Origin: Rhodobacterales bacterium
Lineage (GTDB): Bacteria; Pseudomonadota; Alphaproteobacteria; Rhodobacterales; Rhodobacteraceae
DNA: 11,105 nt
Assembly: GCA_013298675.1 (NCBI GenBank)
Contig: JAAFIJ010000050.1
Location: 1,017 to 12,121 of the forward strand
Reading direction: 5' to 3'
A model generated the notes under the pieces. That model ran no database searches and was not told where the DNA came from. It saw only the letters and a program-made list of their open reading frames with translations. Below, one piece after another: positions 6,041 to 11,105 of the stretch. Numbering within the stretch: position 1 is the first letter of the stretch; every line of letters begins with the position of its first letter. The position numbers and the translations under genes are program-made.

Positions 6041-6961
6041 ATGCGGCGATTCGACGGCAACATAACGACCGTACGCCCCGCTGACCTGCAGCATCGTCTG
6101 CAGGCAAGTCTTGCTGTCGCCACCAAGGCAGAAGCTGCAATTGCCAATCACATGCTGACCAATTTGCAAAGTCTTCCGTTCGAAACGGCCGCCTCGGTCG
6201 CGCAAAAGATCGGCGTTAGCGAAGCGTCAATCGGGCGCTACTGCCGGGGCATCGGGTTTCAGCATTTCAGGGCGCTGAAAGCCGAGCTGCAAGCCGATCT
6301 GGGGGATAAGGCTTGGCTCATCGGCGACCGGCTGCGCGATTTTCACCAACGCTCAACTTCGGGCAAGACCGAGGCTGCGCGCGCGCTAGAGCTGGAATTG
6401 GCGGCGATCGTTGCGGTGCATGAAATGGCTGCGGGGCCGCAGTTTGCTGCGTGTGTCGCGCGGCTTGCCACCCGTGCCACAGTGTATGTCGTGGGCTTTC
6501 AAACCGAACGCGGACATGCCGCTTTGCTGGCGCATGGGTTGCAATACCTGCGACCGGGTGTGCATCTGGCCGACCTTGCGGGCGGCAACTTTGCCGATCT
6601 GTTGCTATCGGATCCGCAAACGACTTGTCTGGTGATGATCGAAGGCCGCCGCTATTCGCGTTTGGCGCAGAAACTGGCGACGGATGCTAATGCACAAGGT
6701 ATCCCTGTGACCTTGATCACCGACCCCTATTGCGACTGGGGTCGTGAGGCCACAACCGAGATGTTTGCGGTGCCAACCGACCTGAACCACTTTTGGGACG
6801 CAACCAGTGGATTTTCCAGCCTGATCAGCCTGATGATCAATGGCGTTTTCAACCAATTGGGGGCCGAGGTTGAGGCCCGCATGGTGCAGGTCTCGGCACT
6901 TCACCAAGATTTCATCGGCCATACCGGGGATGGCCGCACGTCTCGCTTTACTCCCCGATAA
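6041..6961 (+). CDS. RpiR/MurR-family transcriptional regulator (HTH + SIS)
   Basis: A 306-residue cytoplasmic DNA-binding regulator. The N-terminal helix-turn-helix domain spans about residues 15-88, with the recognition region VAQKIGVSEASIGRYCRGIGF at 53-73. The SIS ligand-binding domain follows at about 125-270. Most RpiR proteins sense sugar phosphates, and MurR senses an amino-sugar phosphate. Here the usual glycine/serine phosphate loop is replaced by VGFQTERG (151-158), a variant I have seen in other alphaproteobacterial RpiR proteins, so the effector may not be a sugar phosphate. Start: an ATG also occurs at 6035 but touches AAAGG; the ATG at 6041 has AAGGA five bases upstream and is preferred. 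It is divergent from NSAR and 30 bases before the importer genes, so it probably controls both. Confidence 0.92.
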   Translation: MRRFDGNITTVRPADLQHRLQASLAVATKAEAAIANHMLTNLQSLPFETAASVAQKIGVSEASIGRYCRGIGFQHFRALKAELQADLGDKAWLIGDRLRDFHQRSTSGKTEAARALELELAAIVAVHEMAAGPQFAACVARLATRATVYVVGFQTERGHAALLAHGLQYLRPGVHLADLAGGNFADLLLSDPQTTCLVMIEGRRYSRLAQKLATDANAQGIPVTLITDPYCDWGREATTEMFAVPTDLNHFWDATSGFSSLISLMINGVFNQLGAEVEARMVQVSALHQDFIGHTGDGRTSRFTPR

Positions 6962-6975
6962 CAAAGAAACCATCA

Positions 6976-6989
6976 GAACCTGGAGGTTC
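6976..6989 (+). promoter_or_regulatory. Small hairpin covering the Shine-Dalgarno of the binding-protein gene
   Basis: GAACC (6976-6980) and GGTTC (6985-6989) can pair around TGGA. The Shine-Dalgarno GGAGG (6982-6986) is partly in the loop and partly in the stem, just before the ATG at 6992. The stem is short, so its effect on translation is uncertain. Confidence 0.3.
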
Positions 6990-6991
6990 CC

Positions 6992-8566
6992 ATGACTCTA
7001 ACCCTTCGACACCGCATGCTTGCGGCCTCTGTCAGCCTTGCGGCCCTTCTGGGTGCCCCCGTCTTGGCGCAAGAGGCTGTGTTTGTCGTCAGTCAGGATC
7101 AGGTTGGCGTGCCAACTTACAATGTGGTCATGACCGGCAATACCAATACCGGTGCCACAATGATCTATGACACATTGGTCGTGCAGGCGGCGGATCAGTC
7201 TTTTCATCCCGGACTGGCGGAAAGCTGGGAAGAGGCTGCAGACGGCATGTCCTGGACGTTCAAGCTGAAATCAGGTGTCAAGTTCCACAATGACGAGCCG
7301 TTGACCGCGGCCACCATCGTGACATGGATCGGGTTCTTTACCGCGAGCGACAACTCCTACATGACGGCGTCGATCGAAAAGATCGAAGCAGTAGATGATC
7401 TGACCGTCAAAATGACGATGAAGCATCCCGATCCGAACCTGCTTTACAACCTGTCCAGCAGCTTTATGGGCGTGGTCGAACCCAAGGCCTTTGTCGAAAT
7501 GGGGGCCGATTACGGTGTGATCGGCGCAGTTGGCACTGGCCCGTTCAAGTTGGAAAGCTTTACCATCGGCTCGGAAACTGTGCTGGTGCGCAACGATGAC
7601 TACACGTGGGGATCCAGTCTTGCCGAGAACAAAGGCCCGGCCAAGATCGCTAAAGTGACGCTGCGCGAAATTGCCGAGGAAAGCACTGCGTTTCTGGAAT
7701 TGAAGACCGGCGGCGTAGACATGCTGATGTCGGTGCCAACAGACTTTCTTGGTGAGCTGGCCAAGGAACCCACGATCACCACGCTGACCTTGCCGGGTCA
7801 GGAAGTGGTCTACATGCCGATCAACGTGACCAAGGCGCCGTTCGACGATATCAAGGTGCGCGAAGCGGCAGCGTTTGCGATCAACCAGCAGGAAATTCTC
7901 GACTCCGTCTATAGCGGTGTCGGTTCGGTCGCCAATCAGTTCCTGATCTCGTCTTTGCCTGAATCTCAGGTCGATCCGAAATATCTGGTCAGCTTTGATC
8001 CCGCGCGTTCGGCCAAACTGCTGGATGAAGCGGGCTGGGCAATGGGCGCGGACGGTGTGCGGGCCAAAGACGGCGTGCCGCTGAAAGTCTCGCTTTGGAC
8101 ACAAAGCGATTCCGTGTTCCGGCGGTTAACTGAAGTGGTGCAGGCTGAACTGAAAGCTGTCGGCATCGATTCCGAAATCACCAACTTTGACAGCTCCACC
8201 ATTCGCGACCAATACAAGACCGGCGAACAACAACTGGCGGTCCGGTCCTACTATTGGAACAACGCCGATATCGTGGATTGGTTCTTTGGCGGTGACCGTC
8301 TGGGCTATCCGAACATCTCGATGTTCAATGACCCAAAGGCAGAAGAGTTGCGCGCCAAGGCTATGTCAGGATCGGCCAATCAAACCGAGCGGCAGGCCAA
8401 CTTCAAGATCTATCACGAATATATCCTGTCGCAGTTCGTGATGGCCCCGATCTATCAGCCGGTGGCGAACTTTGGTTACAACACCGCCCGCCTCAAGATG
8501 CCAGCCACGATTGCCGGCACCACGATCGATGGTCAGACCATCTTGTCCATGGAAGTCACAGAGTAG
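6992..8566 (+). CDS. Peptide/dipeptide ABC transporter substrate-binding protein (family 5)
   Basis: A periplasmic solute-binding protein of the SBP_bac_5 (DppA/OppA) family, 524 residues, a normal length. A Sec signal peptide spans residues 1-26, with two basic residues, a hydrophobic core and cleavage after PVLA before QEA. There is no lipobox cysteine, so the mature protein is soluble in the periplasm. Family blocks include the LAESWEEAADGMSWTFKLKSGVKFHN region (about 70-95) and VGTGPFKLESF near 180. The start has TGGAGG six bases upstream of the ATG. It lies between the regulator and the permease genes in one transcription unit. Family 5 proteins bind peptides, nickel, opines or oligosaccharides, so the ligand cannot be read directly; the NSAR neighbour suggests D-residue-containing peptides or acylated amino acids. 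Confidence 0.94.
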   Translation: MTLTLRHRMLAASVSLAALLGAPVLAQEAVFVVSQDQVGVPTYNVVMTGNTNTGATMIYDTLVVQAADQSFHPGLAESWEEAADGMSWTFKLKSGVKFHNDEPLTAATIVTWIGFFTASDNSYMTASIEKIEAVDDLTVKMTMKHPDPNLLYNLSSSFMGVVEPKAFVEMGADYGVIGAVGTGPFKLESFTIGSETVLVRNDDYTWGSSLAENKGPAKIAKVTLREIAEESTAFLELKTGGVDMLMSVPTDFLGELAKEPTITTLTLPGQEVVYMPINVTKAPFDDIKVREAAAFAINQQEILDSVYSGVGSVANQFLISSLPESQVDPKYLVSFDPARSAKLLDEAGWAMGADGVRAKDGVPLKVSLWTQSDSVFRRLTEVVQAELKAVGIDSEITNFDSSTIRDQYKTGEQQLAVRSYYWNNADIVDWFFGGDRLGYPNISMFNDPKAEELRAKAMSGSANQTERQANFKIYHEYILSQFVMAPIYQPVANFGYNTARLKMPATIAGTTIDGQTILSMEVTE

Positions 8567-8585
8567 TCTGGAAACGGGGGTCAAC

Positions 8586-9512
8586 ATGCTCAGCTATACT
8601 TTGCGGCGCTTGTTATTGTTGATCCCCGTGTTCCTTGCGGTGTCTGTGATCATCTTTGCGATCATCCACCTGATCCCCGGTGACCCGGTGGATAACCTTT
8701 TGAAAGTCGGCTCCGGCCCCGAACAGCGCGCCATCATCGAGGCACGTTACGGGTTGGACCGGCCCTTGCCTGTGCAATACGCGATGTGGTTGGGCAAGGT
8801 GCTGACCGGCGATCTGGGCACGGCCATCGTCGGCCGCCGCCCGGTGGCGGACCTTGTGCTGCAAGCGCTGCCCTATTCGCTGGCGCTGGGCAGTCTGGCG
8901 CTGCTGTTTTCTACCGTTGTCGGGATATTTCTGGGCGTGGTGGCAGCGCTGAACCGTGGCAAACTGGCAGATCAGACGATCATGACGGGGGTACTTTTGG
9001 GGTCAACAGTGCCATCCTTCTGGTTGGGCCTGCTAATGATCCTGACGTTTTCCGTTTATTTCCAGTGGTTTCCGGTTTCGGGCGCGCGGGGGTGGTCGTC
9101 ACTGGTGCTGCCGGTACTGACGATCGGTCTGGGCGGCACGGCACTGGTTGCCCGTGTTACGCGCGTGGCCATGATAGAAGCGGCCGGGCGGGATTTCGTG
9201 CTGCTGCTGCACGCCAAGGGGATGCACCCTATGCGCATCCAGTTGCGTCATGTGCTGCGCCACGCACTCATCCCGGTCGTGACAATCCTCGCGCTGCGGA
9301 TAGGCTGGGTGCTGGGGGGTGCTGTGACCATCGAGGTGGTGTTCGCGCGGCCCGGACTTGGCACCCTGTTAATCAAGGCATTGAACCAGCATGATTATCC
9401 GGTGGTGCAGGCAAGCCTATTGATCCTCGCCATGGCCGTCATGCTGGGCACGCTGCTGGGCGATATCTTGCAAGCTGCGATGGACCCGCGTGTCCGGGCG
9501 GCACTGACATGA
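8586..9512 (+). CDS. ABC transporter permease, DppB/OppB type
   Basis: Inner-membrane permease of a peptide-type importer, 308 residues. It opens with the family signature: an N-terminal membrane helix (9-29) followed by IPGDP (30-34), then five further hydrophobic helices. The cytoplasmic EAA loop that docks the ATPase is at about 198-218 (EAAGRDF...HAKG), with histidine in place of the commoner arginine before AKG. The end of the protein has GDILQAAMDPRVR, also typical. The frame is open upstream to 8472, inside the binding-protein gene, but the ATG at 8586 preceded by GGGGG gives the canonical DppB N-terminus. It starts 19 bases after the binding-protein stop. Confidence 0.95.
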   Translation: MLSYTLRRLLLLIPVFLAVSVIIFAIIHLIPGDPVDNLLKVGSGPEQRAIIEARYGLDRPLPVQYAMWLGKVLTGDLGTAIVGRRPVADLVLQALPYSLALGSLALLFSTVVGIFLGVVAALNRGKLADQTIMTGVLLGSTVPSFWLGLLMILTFSVYFQWFPVSGARGWSSLVLPVLTIGLGGTALVARVTRVAMIEAAGRDFVLLLHAKGMHPMRIQLRHVLRHALIPVVTILALRIGWVLGGAVTIEVVFARPGLGTLLIKALNQHDYPVVQASLLILAMAVMLGTLLGDILQAAMDPRVRAALT

Positions 9513-10360
9513 CCGCGCTGGCCCAAACCGCCATAATCCGCAGCCTGCGCACGCCCAAAGGCACCATTGCCGGGGCATGGCTGCTGGCCCTCGTGTTCAT
9601 GGCGATCTTTGCACCCGTGCTGACCAGCTATCAATATGACGTGCAGAACCTGAAGGGTGCTTTTGCGCCTCCCTCGGCCGAACACTGGTTGGGCACTGAT
9701 GAGTTTGGGCGCGATCTTCTGACGCGGCTGATGTACGGCGCACGCACGTCGCTGTCCGTTTCGGGGATAGCGATTGGCATATCGGTGCTTGTGGGCATGA
9801 TCCTTGGAGCCTCGGCCGGGTTCTTTGGCGGCAAGTTCGACCGGGCGGTGACGGTGGTGGTGGACCTGACTTGGTCCTTCCCCGAGATCCTTGTTGCCCT
9901 CATCCTTGTGGCCATCATCGGCCCCGGTGTGACGGGCACTATGGCGGCCATCGGTGTGGCCTATCTTGCGCAGTTCACCCGCCTGACCCGCGCCCAAATC
10001 ATGGCGATCAAGGGCGAAACCTATATCGAGGCTTCGCGGTCGCTGGGCGCATCCGACGCCTATATCGTGTTCCGCCACCTGATCCCGAACGCCCTTGCGC
10101 CGGTTCTGGTGTCGGCCATGCTCGCCACCGGCGATGCGATCATCCTTGAGGCAACACTGGGTTTCTTTGGCCTTGGCGCGCAGCCGCCAACGCCAAGCTG
10201 GGGCGGCATGATGTCATCAGGATCAGCACTGTTGTTCAAAGCGCCGTGGATCATCCTTTTGCCCGGCCTTGCCGTGGCGATCACGGTCATCGCGATCAAC
10301 CTTTACGGTGATGCGCTGATCCGCGCCTTGGACATCCGCGAACGGTTGAGGCAAGCATGA
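9509..10360 (+). CDS. ABC transporter permease, DppC/OppC type
   Basis: Second inner-membrane permease, 283 residues, expected to pair with the DppB-like protein. The DppC hallmark is HWLGTDEFGRDLLTRLMYG at 59-77, after the first helix (about 20-40). The EAA loop is at about 170-194 (ETYIEASRSLGASDAYIVFRH), and FGLGAQPPTPSWGGM at 220-234 is characteristic of the family. The ATG at 9509 overlaps the TGA of the previous gene (ATGA), so the two permeases are translationally coupled, fitting equimolar assembly. Confidence 0.95.
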   Translation: MTALAQTAIIRSLRTPKGTIAGAWLLALVFMAIFAPVLTSYQYDVQNLKGAFAPPSAEHWLGTDEFGRDLLTRLMYGARTSLSVSGIAIGISVLVGMILGASAGFFGGKFDRAVTVVVDLTWSFPEILVALILVAIIGPGVTGTMAAIGVAYLAQFTRLTRAQIMAIKGETYIEASRSLGASDAYIVFRHLIPNALAPVLVSAMLATGDAIILEATLGFFGLGAQPPTPSWGGMMSSGSALLFKAPWIILLPGLAVAITVIAINLYGDALIRALDIRERLRQA

Positions 10361-11105
10361 TGTTGCTGGAAGTAGAAAATCTGGATGTCAGTATCGGCAG
10401 CGTGCAACCCCTTAGCCAAATCAGCTTTGGCGTTGACCGGGGGCAGATTCTGGGTCTGGTGGGCGAAAGCGGGTCGGGCAAGTCGCTGACGGCGCTGGCC
10501 ATCATGGGGCTGTTGCCGTTGATTGGTGGTCGGATCACCAAAGGTGCTGTGCGGTTCGATGGCACCAATCTTGTAGGCCTGCCAGAACATGGTTTGCGTG
10601 CCCTGCGCGGTCGAAGAATTGCCTTTATCACACAAAACCCGATGACGGCACTCGACCCGGTGCAAAAGATCGGCGCGCAGGTCGATGTTGTAGCTCGCCT
10701 GCACCTTGGGTTGTCGGCCAAGGCCGCCCGCGCCCGCACTGTGGACTTGTTGACCCAGCTGCGCATCCCCGAGGCGGCAACAATCTGCGACGCCTATCCG
10801 CATCAGTTGTCGGGCGGCATGAAGCAGCGCATCGTCATCGCGATGGCGCTTGCCGGAGAGCCTGACCTGATCGTGGCGGACGAGCCGACGACGGCGCTTG
10901 ATGTCACCGTTCAGGCGCAAATCATCCATATCCTTGCGACTTTGGTGCGCGAAAAGGGCCTTGCGCTGATCTTGATCACGCATGACATGGGGGTGGTGGC
11001 GCAGGTCTGCACTTCGGTCGCGGTGCTTTATGCTGGACGGCTCGCCGAGGCCCGCCCCGTGCATGAGATTTTCGCAAACCCCGCGCATCCCTACACCACG
11101 GCGCT
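10357..11105 (+). CDS. ABC transporter ATPase, DppD/OppD type (partial, runs off right edge)
   Basis: The frame stays open for 249 codons to the window edge. It is the ATP-hydrolysing subunit that powers the importer on the cytoplasmic face. Motifs in order: Walker A GESGSGKS (36-43), Q-loop glutamine Q93, signature LSGGMKQ (151-157), Walker B LIVADE (171-176) and H-loop histidine H209. The start of the oligopeptide-specific C-terminal domain, NPAHPYT (241-247), is visible, which places it in the Dpp/Opp group. The ATG at 10357 overlaps the previous stop as ATGA. In this family a second ATPase (DppF type) normally follows, or is fused, so one is expected just beyond the edge. Confidence 0.95.
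   Translation, partial: MMLLEVENLDVSIGSVQPLSQISFGVDRGQILGLVGESGSGKSLTALAIMGLLPLIGGRITKGAVRFDGTNLVGLPEHGLRALRGRRIAFITQNPMTALDPVQKIGAQVDVVARLHLGLSAKAARARTVDLLTQLRIPEAATICDAYPHQLSGGMKQRIVIAMALAGEPDLIVADEPTTALDVTVQAQIIHILATLVREKGLALILITHDMGVVAQVCTSVAVLYAGRLAEARPVHEIFANPAHPYTTA

Noticed and set aside
7271..8104. Minus-strand 277-codon frame inside the binding-protein gene
   Set aside because: Histidine- and arginine-rich shadow translation without family features.

Overview
The window looks like chromosomal DNA from an alphaproteobacterium, most likely Rhodobacterales (Roseobacter-type). This rests on the GltD sequence, which resembles the versions I know from that group, on a high but not extreme GC content, on the pairing of a NDUFA9-like reductase with UppP, and on weak TTGnnn-N17-TAnnnT-like promoters. 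No transposase, integrase, CRISPR array or phage gene is visible. The genus cannot be fixed from the sequence alone.

Left part (1-3481, all on the minus strand). Read in transcription order: a NAD(P)-binding NDUFA9/complex I-associated protein (3481-2495), undecaprenyl-diphosphatase UppP (2491-1691, only 3 bases further on), a 162-base gap rich in inverted repeats, glutamate synthase small subunit GltD (1528-92), and the first 22 codons of a secreted protein that runs off the left edge (67-1). These are housekeeping functions: respiration-linked, cell-wall lipid carrier recycling and ammonia assimilation.

Middle (3482-4084). A tRNA-Leu(CAG) on the plus strand has its own promoter and a strong bidirectional hairpin terminator. 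About 275 bases after the terminator hold no gene I can support.

Right part (4085-11105). This is the most interesting region: a divergent cluster. Leftward is a two-gene unit, an enolase-superfamily enzyme of the N-succinylamino acid racemase / o-succinylbenzoate synthase (NSAR/OSBS) family, translationally coupled by a GTGA overlap to a COG3375-type GNAT acyltransferase. Rightward is an RpiR-type regulator (HTH plus SIS domain), then a Dpp/Opp-type peptide ABC importer: substrate-binding protein, two permeases and a first ATPase cut by the right edge. The last three genes are joined by ATGA overlaps. The 118-base divergent gap carries inverted repeats overlapping candidate promoters for both directions.

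The simplest joint reading is inference: an inducible uptake and stereo-inversion system for peptides or amino acids containing D-residues. The importer brings the substrate in, the GNAT enzyme N-acylates the D-amino acid, NSAR racemises the acyl-amino acid, and a deacylase not in this window would release the L-amino acid. The NSAR/GNAT part of this scheme is known from Gram-positive bacteria. Its combination with an RpiR regulator and a peptide importer is the part worth following up.
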